Below the pieces are notes generated by a model. That model saw only the letters and a list, made by a program, of their open reading frames with translations. It was not told the DNA's origin and ran no database searches. Of a DNA stretch of 11,553 nt, positions 1-6,867 are shown piece by piece. This DNA is from Rhodobacterales bacterium UBA3089 (GTDB lineage: Bacteria; Pseudomonadota; Alphaproteobacteria; Rhodobacterales; Rhodobacteraceae): assembly GCA_002367255.1 (NCBI GenBank), contig DFBD01000231.1, forward strand, positions 1 to 11,553, written 5' to 3'. Each line of letters opens with the position of its first letter. Within the stretch, counting starts at the first letter, position 1. The translations under genes and the position numbers were made by a program.

Positions 1-1359
1 TCGACAAACCCGACAGGCCCATTGCACGTGGGCCACACACGGGGGGCTGTATTTGGCGATGCACTTGCAGGTCTACTCGAATTTGCGGGATACGATGTGA
101 CCCGCGAGTATTATATCAATGACGGCGGTACACAGGTAGACGTGTTGGCGCGATCAGCCTATGAGCGCTATCGCGAAGCACACGGGCTAGAGCCGGAAAT
201 CGTTGAAGGCCTATACCCCGGCGATTATCTGATCCCCGTCGGCGAAGCCCTGAAAGAAAAATACGGTGACAGCCTGATCGACCAGCCCGAAAGCGTTTGG
301 CTGGAAGACCTGCGCGAATTTTCTACCGATATGATGATGGATAGCATCCGCACAGACCTCGCGGCTATTGGCGTGACTATGGACGTGTTCTTTAGCGAAA
401 AATCCCTTTACGGCACAGGCAAAATCGAAGCTGCACTGGATAATCTCGACGCTAAAGGCCTGATCTATCAAGGCGTGCTAGAACCCCCGAAAGGTAAACT
501 GCCCGAAGATTGGGAAGCCCGCGAACAAACATTGTTCAAATCCACAGAATACGGCGACGACGCTGACCGCCCCGTCAAAAAATCCGACGGTGGCTGGACT
601 TATTTCGCCCCTGACATTGCTTATCACTTCGACAAAGTCGAGCGCGGTTTCGACGAGCTGATCGATGTTCTAGGTGCAGACCATGGTGGTTATGTCAAAC
701 GTATGAAAGCTGCTGTATCGGCCTTGTCAGACAGCAAAGTCCCGCTGGATATCAAGCTTTGCCAGTTGGTGAAACTGTATAAAAACGGGGAACCGTTCAA
801 AATGTCCAAGCGGGCAGGGAACTTCGTTTTGCTACGCGATGTGGTTGAACAGGTAGGCGCAGACGTGACCCGTTTCATCATGCTGACCCGTAAAAATGAC
901 GCACCGCTGGATTTCGATTTCGCCAAAGCGTTGGAGCAATCCAAAGACAACCCTGTTTTCTACGTCCAATACGCCCACGCACGGGTGAATTCGGTGCTGA
1001 CGAAAGCGGGTGAGGCTGGGTTGGAAGTCAGCGACAAAGCGTTGGAAAAAGCGGATATGTCCCTGCTAAACCACCCTGCGGAACTAAGTCTCGTGCAGAA
1101 ACTGGCCGAATGGCCACGCCTTCTAGAAATCGCCGCTAAAACCCACGAACCGCATCGGATTGCGTTCTACCTTTACGAATTGGCCTCCGACTTTCACGCA
1201 CTTCAGCACCTCGGTAAAATTGAACCCGAGATGCGGTTCATCCAAGCGGCCAATCCTGCGCAAAGTCTCGCTCGTATTGCACTGATCCGCGCCGTAGCCG
1301 TTGCTATTGCTGCCGGTCTTGGTATCCTTGGGGTGACCCCGGCAAAAGAGATGCGGTGA
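1..1359 (+). CDS. argS: Arginyl-tRNA synthetase, 3' portion (5' end outside window)
   Basis: Class I aminoacyl-tRNA synthetase that charges tRNA-Arg in the cytoplasm. The reading frame is open from base 1, and 452 residues are present. The HIGH-type motif appears as HVGH at window residues 9-12, just after NPTGPL, which is the usual ArgS context. The KMSK loop ([10 protein letters not shown]) lies at bases 799-810. The segment [14 protein letters not shown], typical of the ArgS C-terminal DALR anticodon-binding domain, is also present. Full-length family members are about 560-590 residues, so roughly 125 N-terminal residues, including the tRNA D-loop-binding domain, lie outside the window. 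The stop is TGA at 1357-1359. The SPOR gene follows after 69 bases on the same strand. An apparent start at 22 (TTG) is only an internal codon inside the catalytic motif. Confidence 0.97.
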   Translation, partial: STNPTGPLHVGHTRGAVFGDALAGLLEFAGYDVTREYYINDGGTQVDVLARSAYERYREAHGLEPEIVEGLYPGDYLIPVGEALKEKYGDSLIDQPESVWLEDLREFSTDMMMDSIRTDLAAIGVTMDVFFSEKSLYGTGKIEAALDNLDAKGLIYQGVLEPPKGKLPEDWEAREQTLFKSTEYGDDADRPVKKSDGGWTYFAPDIAYHFDKVERGFDELIDVLGADHGGYVKRMKAAVSALSDSKVPLDIKLCQLVKLYKNGEPFKMSKRAGNFVLLRDVVEQVGADVTRFIMLTRKNDAPLDFDFAKALEQSKDNPVFYVQYAHARVNSVLTKAGEAGLEVSDKALEKADMSLLNHPAELSLVQKLAEWPRLLEIAAKTHEPHRIAFYLYELASDFHALQHLGKIEPEMRFIQAANPAQSLARIALIRAVAVAIAAGLGILGVTPAKEMR

Positions 1360-1387
1360 ATTCGCACATTATGGGGTTGGAGTAGTG

Positions 1388-1411
1388 ACGCATACCATAT
1401 AAAGTGTGCGT
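1388..1411 (+). other. Stem-loop between argS and the SPOR gene
   Basis: ACGCATAC (1388-1395) pairs with GTGTGCGT (1404-1411) as eight base pairs including one G-T wobble, around an 8-base loop. No T-run follows, so this is not a standard intrinsic terminator. It ends just before the weak ribosome-binding site (GAAAGG, 1412-1417) of the SPOR gene. It could be an operator, a leader hairpin or chance; function is not established. Confidence 0.35.
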
Positions 1412-1428
1412 GAAAGGCTGGTAACCTG

Positions 1429-2316
1429 ATGCAGGAATCGCATTACGAATCGGATTCACAGGAATCCGCCCCGCTTGGGGTAACTGGTGTTGTGGCCGTG
1501 GTCCTGCGCTGGATTGGTGCTGTGGCATCGATAAGTCTTGTTGTTGGCATCATTTACTGGGGTTTTCTGCTTGGCCAACGCGACGCAACGGATGTGCCCG
1601 TGATTCGCGCAATAGAAGGCAATGCCCGCATCATCCCTGATGATCCGCAAGGCACGCAGGCTGATAATCAAGGGCTGGCCGTTAACGAAGTTCTGGCTGA
1701 AACCACCCCGACAGCGGTTGACACAAACACCACCTTAGCCCCCGCATCGCAAACCGTGACGACCGAGGATGAAACGATGTCGGCCTTGGTTCCGGTTGCA
1801 CCGGCGCCAACACAAAACGTAACGCCGATTGTTGTGGACGCCGCAACGCTGCTGGTCGAAATCAGTCCGGTTATCGAACCTTCTGTTGCGCCTGATGGCA
1901 TGACCCTACCGGTGCGCCGCCCCGAGAATTTACAAAAAACTGACCCAATTTCCGACGCAATCGAGGGCTTGTTACAGGAGCTAACTCCGGAAGAGGGCGA
2001 CACCTCGTTCGAAACGCCTGACCTGCCTCGCCCCGAACCGAAGTTCGGCAACCCGCTTCTGGACCCGGGCGCGGCCCTTATCCAGCTCGGCGCGTACAAC
2101 AGCGTTGAGGATGCCGGAGATGTCTGGGTCGAATATCAGTCTGAACATGGCGATTTGCTGACTAACAAGCAGCGGTATATCGAGCCAATCGAATCCGGTG
2201 GTCGTCTATTGTACCGCCTCCGCGCGGCGGGTTTTGACGGCTTGGATCAAACGCAGGCGCTGTGTGCTGCCCTTGATGCGCGCGGGATCGATTGTATTTC
2301 CGTGACGGTGCAATGA
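1429..2316 (+). CDS. Membrane-anchored SPOR-domain protein
   Basis: A 295-residue protein with a short cytoplasmic N-terminus, one hydrophobic segment at about residues 21-48, a long Pro/Thr/Val/Ala-rich and probably disordered linker (about 52-209), and a C-terminal SPOR-like domain (about 217-295, starting at IQLGAYNS). This architecture is that of FtsN-like or DedD-like envelope proteins. SPOR domains bind denuded glycan strands at the division septum, so a periplasmic role in septal peptidoglycan is inferred. The ATG start at 1429 has only a weak GAAAGG upstream, 11 bases away. The N-terminus repeats the dipeptide Glu-Ser (QES-HYES-DS-QES). The neighbours are argS upstream and scpA 25 bases downstream, an order I recall from Rhodobacteraceae except that nagZ is missing. 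The SPOR call is good; the exact role is not determined. Confidence 0.85.
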   Translation: MQESHYESDSQESAPLGVTGVVAVVLRWIGAVASISLVVGIIYWGFLLGQRDATDVPVIRAIEGNARIIPDDPQGTQADNQGLAVNEVLAETTPTAVDTNTTLAPASQTVTTEDETMSALVPVAPAPTQNVTPIVVDAATLLVEISPVIEPSVAPDGMTLPVRRPENLQKTDPISDAIEGLLQELTPEEGDTSFETPDLPRPEPKFGNPLLDPGAALIQLGAYNSVEDAGDVWVEYQSEHGDLLTNKQRYIEPIESGGRLLYRLRAAGFDGLDQTQALCAALDARGIDCISVTVQ

Positions 2317-2341
2317 GCGCACAACAAACAGGAGGGTTAAC

Positions 2342-3148
2342 ATGCCCGACGACCACATAGCAGGCCTAGATGCCGATCAAGACAGCTTTGACAATGTCGA
2401 GGCCCGTATTGTTGCTGAATCGCTGGTTGTGGACGTTGACGGCTTTGAGGGGCCGCTCGATCTGCTGTTAACGCTTTCGCGCACCCAAAAAGTTGACTTG
2501 CGAAAAATCTCCATTCTTGAACTGGCCGAGCAATACCTCGGCTTTGTCGAGGAAGCCAAACGCCTGCGCATCGAACTGGCAGCCGATTATCTGGTCATGG
2601 CTGCGTGGCTCGCCTTCCTGAAATCGCGCTTGCTGCTGCCTGCCGACCCGAATGATGAAGGTCCGTCGGGCGAAGAACTGGCCGCACATTTGGCCTTCCA
2701 GCTGGAAAGGCTTGAGGCGATGCGCCGCTCGGCTGCCCGCCTTATGGCACGCGATCAACTTGGGCGTGATTTCTTTGCGCGGGGTCAAACGGAGGTCGTT
2801 TCGCGCAAACGCACAGTTAAGTATTCCGCAAGCATTCTGGACTTGATGCAAGCCTACGCCCGCATCAAAACCCGCGATGATTTCGAGCCGCTACACATGA
2901 AACGCAATGCCGTTTATACGATGGAACAAGCGTTGGAGCGTATGAAGGGCCTGATCGGCCACGCGGTTCAATGGGGCGATCTTTCGCAATACCTGCCCGA
3001 AGCATGGCGCCTTGACCCTAAGAAACGTCGCTCCGCAACGGCGTCTACGTTCGCCGCAAGTCTGGAGTTGGTCAAGGAAGGGCGTCTGGAAATGAAGCAA
3101 ACTGAAAACTTCGCGCCTATAATGCTTCGCAAAAAGTCTGGCGGTTAA
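2342..3148 (+). CDS. scpA: Segregation and condensation protein A
   Basis: Kleisin subunit of the Smc-ScpA-ScpB condensin, which compacts and separates newly replicated chromosomes. The protein is 268 residues, normal for the family. The N-terminal kleisin signature FEGPLDLLL is at residues 35-43. It is followed by the helical Smc-binding region (LAADYLVMAAWLAFLKSRLLLP), a charged middle part, and a C-terminal winged-helix region from roughly residue 200. The ATG at 2342 sits behind a strong ribosome-binding site (CAGGAGGG, about 6 bases away), which fixes the start. The stop codon is immediately followed by the scpB start, so translation is probably coupled. The smc gene is not in the window. 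Translation restarts 25 bases after the SPOR gene, suggesting one transcript. Confidence 0.95.
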   Translation: MPDDHIAGLDADQDSFDNVEARIVAESLVVDVDGFEGPLDLLLTLSRTQKVDLRKISILELAEQYLGFVEEAKRLRIELAADYLVMAAWLAFLKSRLLLPADPNDEGPSGEELAAHLAFQLERLEAMRRSAARLMARDQLGRDFFARGQTEVVSRKRTVKYSASILDLMQAYARIKTRDDFEPLHMKRNAVYTMEQALERMKGLIGHAVQWGDLSQYLPEAWRLDPKKRRSATASTFAASLELVKEGRLEMKQTENFAPIMLRKKSGG

Positions 3149-3796
3149 ATGACCGAGCCGATCGACGAGTCAAACATAGAATCCCTGTTCGAAGCCCCGC
3201 CAATGGCCGAACAGGAACGCATGATCGAGGCGATCCTTTTTGCCGTCTCCGAACCGATGACCAGCAAGCAGATTGCGGATCGTCTGCCGCACGGTTGCGA
3301 GGTTCCCGAAGCCTTGGCGTATCTGCGCAAGCGGTACGACGGCAAAGGTGTAAATCTTGTAAAAGCCGGCGACGGCTGGGCGTTTCGCACGGCCCCCGAC
3401 CTCGGGTTCCTGATGCAAAAAGAAACGGTGGAGACTCGCAAGCTGTCCCGCGCCGGTGTCGAAACCCTCGCTATTATCGCTTACCACCAGCCCACAACCC
3501 GTGCCGAAATCGAAGAAATTCGCGGCGTTTCCGTGTCGCGCGGTACGCTTGATATGCTGCTGGAACTCGGCTGGATCAAACTTGGTCGCCGTCGTATGTC
3601 ACCCGGCCGCCCCGTGACTTTCATCGTGACGCAGGAATTTCTGGATCACTTCGGCCTTGAAACTTCCCGCGACCTACCGGGTATCAAGGAACTCCGCGCC
3701 GCCGGAATTCTGGATAATCGCCCGCCACCGGGTTCAGTTGGCGATGTGGAAGAAGGCGATGTAGATGAACGAGATCAGGACGATATGTTCGAATAA
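3149..3796 (+). CDS. scpB: Segregation and condensation protein B
   Basis: Second non-Smc subunit of condensin; a dimer of it binds the ScpA linker. The protein has 215 residues. It contains two winged-helix domains: one at about residues 23-92 (starting RMIEAILFAVSEPMTSKQIAD) and a second at about 99-170, with the family hallmark LAIIAYHQPTTRAEIEEIRG (107-126) and GRPVTF (153-158). LPGIKEL (176-182) follows, and then a disordered, very acidic tail (residues 190-215). The ATG directly abuts the scpA TAA with no spacer and no separate ribosome-binding site needed, so coupling to scpA is likely. It ends 2 bases from the stop codon of the convergent dcd gene. In related genomes I recall tatABC downstream; here there is dcd instead. 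Confidence 0.95.
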   Translation: MTEPIDESNIESLFEAPPMAEQERMIEAILFAVSEPMTSKQIADRLPHGCEVPEALAYLRKRYDGKGVNLVKAGDGWAFRTAPDLGFLMQKETVETRKLSRAGVETLAIIAYHQPTTRAEIEEIRGVSVSRGTLDMLLELGWIKLGRRRMSPGRPVTFIVTQEFLDHFGLETSRDLPGIKELRAAGILDNRPPPGSVGDVEEGDVDERDQDDMFE

Positions 3797-3798
3797 CC

Positions 3799-4884
3799 TT
3801 AGGCTTTGAAGTGCTTAGACAACTTCAAACCTTGCCCTTGATAGTTCGAGCCCATGTCCTTGCCATACAAAATATCCGGCACCTCGGTCATCTTTTCATA
3901 GACCAATCGCCCGACAATCTGCCCGTGTTCCAACGCGAACGGGGCCTCGTGACAGCGTACTTCAAGCACCCCGCGCGATCCTTTACCACCTGCCGCTTCA
4001 TGGCCAAAACCGGGGTCGAAGAACCCGGCATAATGGACGCGGAATTCGCCGACCATCGCCAGATAAGGCGCCATTTCCGCCGCGCAATCGGGGGGGACAT
4101 GGACGGCCTCGCGGCTGACCAGAATGTAAAACGCACCGGGGTCAAGGATGATCCGGCCTTCAGGCGCGAACACAGGCTCCCAGAACTCCGCCTGTGGGTA
4201 ATGGGCGATAAGATCAAGGTCAATCAACCCCGTGTGCGGCTTGGCCCGATACCCAACCACACCGTCTTCACGCGGTGTCAGATCAACCGAAAAGCCCAAC
4301 CCGTGATCGATATGCGCCTCGCTATCAACAAGGGCTTGTTGGGCATCCATCGTGCGTAATTCATCATCTGATAGAACGACCTGACCCTGACGAAACCGGA
4401 TCTGGTTCAAACGCATCCCTGGGCGCAACAGAACCGAGAACGAACGGGGCGAGATTTCGGCGTATAGAGGACCGGAATATCCTGCCTCTACACGGTCAAA
4501 CTCGGTGCCATTATCGGTGATAAGGCGGGTAAACAAATCCAGACGACCGGTGGAGCTTTTGGCGTTGGCCACGGCGTTAATATCGACCGGCAGGTTCAAC
4601 CCTTCCATCAACGGCACAACGTAAACACAGCCTTTCTCCAACACGGCATCGCCCGATAAATCCACTTGGTGCATCTCGAAATCGGCCAACCGCTCGGCAA
4701 CCGTATTTCCTCCGCCTGGCAAGAAAGACGCCCGTACACGGTAGGCCACATTCCCCAACCGCAGGTCCAGACTGGCGGGCTGAATTTGCCCCTCTGGCAC
4801 AGGTTCAGTCACGGTGATGCGCCCGTCGGACAACATCTGCCGGATCGTTTGGCTTGGAAGGACACCTTGCTGGGAAGTACTCAT
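3799..4884 (-). CDS. dcd: 2'-deoxycytidine 5'-triphosphate deaminase, long (two-domain) form
   Basis: Deaminates dCTP to dUTP, feeding dTMP synthesis. The 361 residues are nearly twice the length of E. coli Dcd (193), as in the long alphaproteobacterial family. The N-terminal half carries the Dcd/dUTPase motifs: IQPASLDLRLG (34-44), NAKSSTGR (107-114), then LYAEISPRS (140-148) with Glu143 as the likely catalytic acid by analogy, and LRPGMRLNQIRF (153-164). The C-terminal half repeats the fold in degenerate form (GEFRVHYAGFFDPGFG, GVLEVR, LEHGQIVGRLVY) and ends with the YQGQ motif (348-351) and a basic tail. The ATG at 4884 has AGGA about 8 bases upstream. Its start lies only 8 bases from the T-tract of the tRNA-Pro terminator, and no separate promoter is visible. 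It converges with scpB. Confidence 0.93.
   Translation of the reverse strand: MSTSQQGVLPSQTIRQMLSDGRITVTEPVPEGQIQPASLDLRLGNVAYRVRASFLPGGGNTVAERLADFEMHQVDLSGDAVLEKGCVYVVPLMEGLNLPVDINAVANAKSSTGRLDLFTRLITDNGTEFDRVEAGYSGPLYAEISPRSFSVLLRPGMRLNQIRFRQGQVVLSDDELRTMDAQQALVDSEAHIDHGLGFSVDLTPREDGVVGYRAKPHTGLIDLDLIAHYPQAEFWEPVFAPEGRIILDPGAFYILVSREAVHVPPDCAAEMAPYLAMVGEFRVHYAGFFDPGFGHEAAGGKGSRGVLEVRCHEAPFALEHGQIVGRLVYEKMTEVPDILYGKDMGSNYQGQGLKLSKHFKA
3805..3829. repeat. Inverted repeat at the scpB/dcd convergent junction
   Basis: TTTGAAGT (3805-3812) and ACTTCAAA (3822-3829) are perfect 8-base arms around a 9-base loop. They lie inside the last codons of dcd and 8 bases beyond the scpB stop. As the only hairpin at a 2-base convergent junction it could slow transcription from both sides. 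It is AT-rich and has no T-run on either strand, so a terminator role is weakly supported. Confidence 0.3.
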
Positions 4885-4892
4885 ATCATCAT

Positions 4893-4931
4893 CCTGAAAA
4901 ACAAAAACGCCAGCGCGAACGCCAGCGTTTT
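4893..4931 (-). terminator. Intrinsic terminator of tRNA-Pro
   Basis: On the minus strand, AAAACGCTGGCG (4931-4920) pairs with CGCTGGCGTTTT (4915-4904) around a TTCG tetraloop (4919-4916). This gives a continuous 12-pair stem with two G-T wobbles. It runs directly into a T-rich tail, TTTTTGTTTTT, covering about 4907-4897. It begins 5 bases after the encoded CCA end of the tRNA. This is a textbook rho-independent terminator. It lies only 8-20 bases upstream of the dcd start codon, so it also separates tRNA transcription from dcd. Confidence 0.92.
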
Positions 4932-4936
4932 GAAAA

Positions 4937-5013
4937 TGGTCGGGCTAGCGAGATTCGAACTCACGACCTTCCGTCCCCCAGACGGACGCGCTACCAGACT
5001 GCGCCATAGCCCG
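4937..5013 (-). tRNA. tRNA-Pro, anticodon GGG
   Basis: A complete cloverleaf of 77 bases with an encoded CCA end. The acceptor stem CGGGCTA pairs with TAGCCCG (7 pairs), with first base C and partner G as expected for proline tRNAs. The D-stem is GCGC/GCGC. The anticodon stem TCCGT/ACGGA encloses loop CTGGGGG, which puts GGG at positions 34-36 and reads CCC and CCU codons. The T-arm is GTGAG-TTCGAAT-CTCGC. The discriminator is A, followed by CCA at 4937-4939. It has a promoter just upstream and a strong terminator just downstream, so it is an independent single-tRNA unit, though read-through from merR is possible. Confidence 0.97.
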
Positions 5014-5023
5014 ACTGAGGGCT

Positions 5024-5051
5024 GTTATAGCGATCAAAACTTCGGTGGCAA
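5024..5051 (-). promoter_or_regulatory. Promoter of tRNA-Pro
   Basis: On the minus strand, TTGCCA (-35, 5051-5046) and TATAAC (-10, 5029-5024) are separated by 16 bases and lie 10 bases before the first tRNA base, so the expected 5' leader is only a few bases. A G+C-rich stretch follows the -10, as is common in stable-RNA promoters under stringent control. Confidence 0.6.
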
Positions 5052-5070
5052 GCGGGAAAGACAGGGGCAT

Positions 5071-5496
5071 TCAGGCGAGTTCCGCGATTTGGGCTTGAAT
5101 GGATTTCCGCATCGCCAGAAGCTGCGAATATATCGTTTCAAGATGTGAGTTTCGCGGGTTAGGGGGGGCAACAGCGGGTTTCTGTGTCGTCTCGACAACT
5201 TCCGGCGCGGGTCCATTATCCAGCAAATCCTGTCCCATCGCGACAATCGCTTTAACGCCACGTTCGCGTAAAACTTTCTGTGCGCCTTTGATGGTCATGC
5301 CTTGCTCGTGCAACAGATGTTGAATGGTGCGGATCAGCCCGACGTCTTCGGGGCGGTAATACCGTCGCCCGCCGCCACGTTTTACAGGCTTTATCTGGGT
5401 GAACTTGCTTTCCCAAAACCGCAACACATGTGCGGGAACCCCCAAGATTTCGCTTACCTCACTGATGGTGCGAAATGCTGAAGGGGATTTTTGCAT
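5071..5496 (-). CDS. MerR-family transcriptional regulator
   Basis: A 141-residue DNA-binding protein. The N-terminal winged helix-turn-helix of the MerR family covers about residues 9-77: [22 protein letters not shown], then the wing [12 protein letters not shown] (41-52), then [23 protein letters not shown]. The helix after it is short and shows no cysteine cluster for metal binding or recognisable ligand domain. The effector is therefore unknown; this is not a MerR-type mercury sensor. It starts 9 bases after the ihfA stop and is probably co-transcribed. The ihfA-merR pair downstream of plsX-fabH is a recurrent alphaproteobacterial arrangement, suggesting a link to growth or lipid control, but that is inference. 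No terminator is visible between its stop codon and the tRNA-Pro promoter. Confidence 0.88.
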   Translation of the reverse strand: MQKSPSAFRTISEVSEILGVPAHVLRFWESKFTQIKPVKRGGGRRYYRPEDVGLIRTIQHLLHEQGMTIKGAQKVLRERGVKAIVAMGQDLLDNGPAPEVVETTQKPAVAPPNPRNSHLETIYSQLLAMRKSIQAQIAELA

Positions 5497-5505
5497 GGCT
5501 ACAGC

Positions 5506-5808
5506 CTATTTCTTGTTGCCGCTGTCCACGCGATCTTTCATCAGGTGCGAGGGGCGGAATGTCAGGACACGGCGCGGCGCGATTGGCACCTCTTCGCCGG
5601 TTTTAGGATTGCGTCCGATGCGTTCGTTCTTGGAGCGCACGGAAAATGTACCGAAAGAAGAAATCTTGACGCTTTCACCTGCCACTAGCGCGTCGGAAAC
5701 ATGGTCAAGCACGGATTCAACCAAATCGGCTGACTCGTTTCTTGACAGTCCGACCTCGCGGAATACAGCTTCGCTTAAATCCATGCGTGTTAAAGTAGAT
5801 TCGCTCAT
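5506..5808 (-). CDS. ihfA: Integration host factor subunit alpha
   Basis: Nucleoid-associated protein that, with IHF-beta, binds the DNA minor groove and bends it sharply. It acts in replication, recombination and sigma-54 promoters. The 100 residues match the family. SFGTF (51-55) is in the conserved core, and the DNA-binding arm [12 protein letters not shown] (65-76) contains the intercalating proline in the NPKTG tip. The C-terminal segment [15 protein letters not shown] follows. The longer N-terminus and the sequence of the arm favour the alpha subunit over HU or IHF-beta. ATG at 5808 is preceded by AGGATAGGA. A 78-base gap to fabH carries a candidate promoter, so it can be expressed apart from the lipid genes. 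The ihfB gene is not in this window. Confidence 0.92.
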   Translation of the reverse strand: MSESTLTRMDLSEAVFREVGLSRNESADLVESVLDHVSDALVAGESVKISSFGTFSVRSKNERIGRNPKTGEEVPIAPRRVLTFRPSHLMKDRVDSGNKK

Positions 5809-5818
5809 AATACATTCC

Positions 5819-5841
5819 TATCCTATATTTTCTTCAGGATA
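5819..5841 (-). repeat. Inverted repeat covering the ihfA ribosome-binding site
   Basis: TATCCT and AGGATA form perfect 6-base arms separated by 11 bases, between fabH and ihfA. The downstream arm on the ihfA strand (5824-5819) is part of the ribosome-binding sequence AGGATAGGA, and the upstream arm is also the proposed -10 hexamer. A read-through transcript from fabH could fold and mask the ribosome-binding site, whereas a transcript starting locally could not. Confidence 0.3.
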
Positions 5842-5865
5842 TTGGATTTCGGGATTCAAAGTCAA
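5836..5865 (-). promoter_or_regulatory. Candidate ihfA promoter
   Basis: On the minus strand, TTGACT (-35, 5865-5860) and TATCCT (-10, 5841-5836) are 18 bases apart and lie in an AT-rich gap upstream of ihfA. The spacer includes a GANTC site (5853-5857). The -35 is good; the -10 is modest. Confidence 0.42.
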
Positions 5866-5886
5866 TAACAATGCCTTAACAGATTG

Positions 5887-6864
5887 TTACCAACGAACCG
5901 CAGCAGCCCCCCAAGCGAGGCCTCCGCCGATGGCTTCCAGAAGCAAAAGATCCCCCTTTTTAATCTGCCCTCTTTCTACGGCAACAGACAAGGCCAAGGG
6001 GATAGAGGCTGCCGAAGTGTTGCCGTGATCCTGCACGGTGACCACTACGTTATCCATCGAAACACCCATCTTTTGGGCTGTGCGTTTGATTATTCGCAGG
6101 TTGGCCTGATGGGGAACAATCCAGTCAATATCCGTTGCACTTAACCCGGCAAGCTCCAACGCTTTCTCGCCGCTAGAGGCCAGTTTGGAAACAGCATGTT
6201 TGAAAACCTCCTGCCCCTGCATGCGAACAAGGCCAGTTGACTGGGTCGAAGAAACGCCACCATCCACATAAAGCAGATCGTTATATTTACCGTCGGAATT
6301 CAGATCCGTGGACAAAACTCCACGATCTTCACTCGTGCCATCGCTTTCCTCCGCCTGAAGGATAACCGCGCCAGCACCGTCGCCAAACAGTACGCAGGTG
6401 GCACGGTCCGTGAAGTCGATGATACGCGAGAATGTCTCGGCCCCGACAACCATTACCGTCTTGGCGTGACCCGATTCTATCAACGCCGTCGCGTTGGCCA
6501 GTGCATAGATAAATCCGGCGCAGACCGCCTGAATATCAAATGCGAATCCACCAGTCATACCGATGGCGTACTGCAAACGCGTAGCTGTTGACGGAAATGT
6601 CTGGTCCGGTGTTGTTGTCGCCAATACGATGGCATCCAGATCAGCACCAGTCATTCCGGCATTTTTCAATGCCATGGTGGCCGCTTCAAAGGCCAAATCA
6701 GATGTCTTTTGATCGTCAGCAGCGAAATGCCGCCGCTCGATTCCCGAGCGCGAGCGAATCCACTCGTCAGACGTATCAAGCGTTTTGGTAAACTCTTCGT
6801 TCTCCACAACCCTTTCAGGAAGGTAATGGCCGCAGCCTTTTACTACCGCGCGGATTACGCCCAT
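5887..6864 (-). CDS. fabH: 3-oxoacyl-[acyl-carrier-protein] synthase III (KAS III)
   Basis: Starts type II fatty-acid synthesis by condensing acetyl-CoA with malonyl-ACP to acetoacetyl-ACP in the cytoplasm. The length of 325 residues is typical. The catalytic triad is intact: Cys115 in QAVCAGFIYAL, His252 in PHQANLRII, and Asn282 in DHGNTSAASIP. The glycine-rich GGGLAWGA near the C-terminus is also present. ATG at 6864 has GAGGCG upstream inside the end of plsX, and the gap to plsX is only 3 bases, so the two are coupled. Its product feeds the acyl-ACP pool used by PlsX. The enzyme appears complete, with no missing key residue. Confidence 0.97.
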   Translation of the reverse strand: MGVIRAVVKGCGHYLPERVVENEEFTKTLDTSDEWIRSRSGIERRHFAADDQKTSDLAFEAATMALKNAGMTGADLDAIVLATTTPDQTFPSTATRLQYAIGMTGGFAFDIQAVCAGFIYALANATALIESGHAKTVMVVGAETFSRIIDFTDRATCVLFGDGAGAVILQAEESDGTSEDRGVLSTDLNSDGKYNDLLYVDGGVSSTQSTGLVRMQGQEVFKHAVSKLASSGEKALELAGLSATDIDWIVPHQANLRIIKRTAQKMGVSMDNVVVTVQDHGNTSAASIPLALSVAVERGQIKKGDLLLLEAIGGGLAWGAAAVRW

Positions 6865-6867
6865 GGT

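Noticed and set aside
3811..4359. Long open frame of 182 codons on the plus strand within dcd.
   Set aside because: It is antisense to a well-conserved dcd and has no family features; it is a shadow of high-G+C codon use.
4937..5013. tRNA-Pro as an integration site for a mobile element.
   Set aside because: No integrase, no repeat of the tRNA 3' end elsewhere in the window, and housekeeping genes flank both sides.
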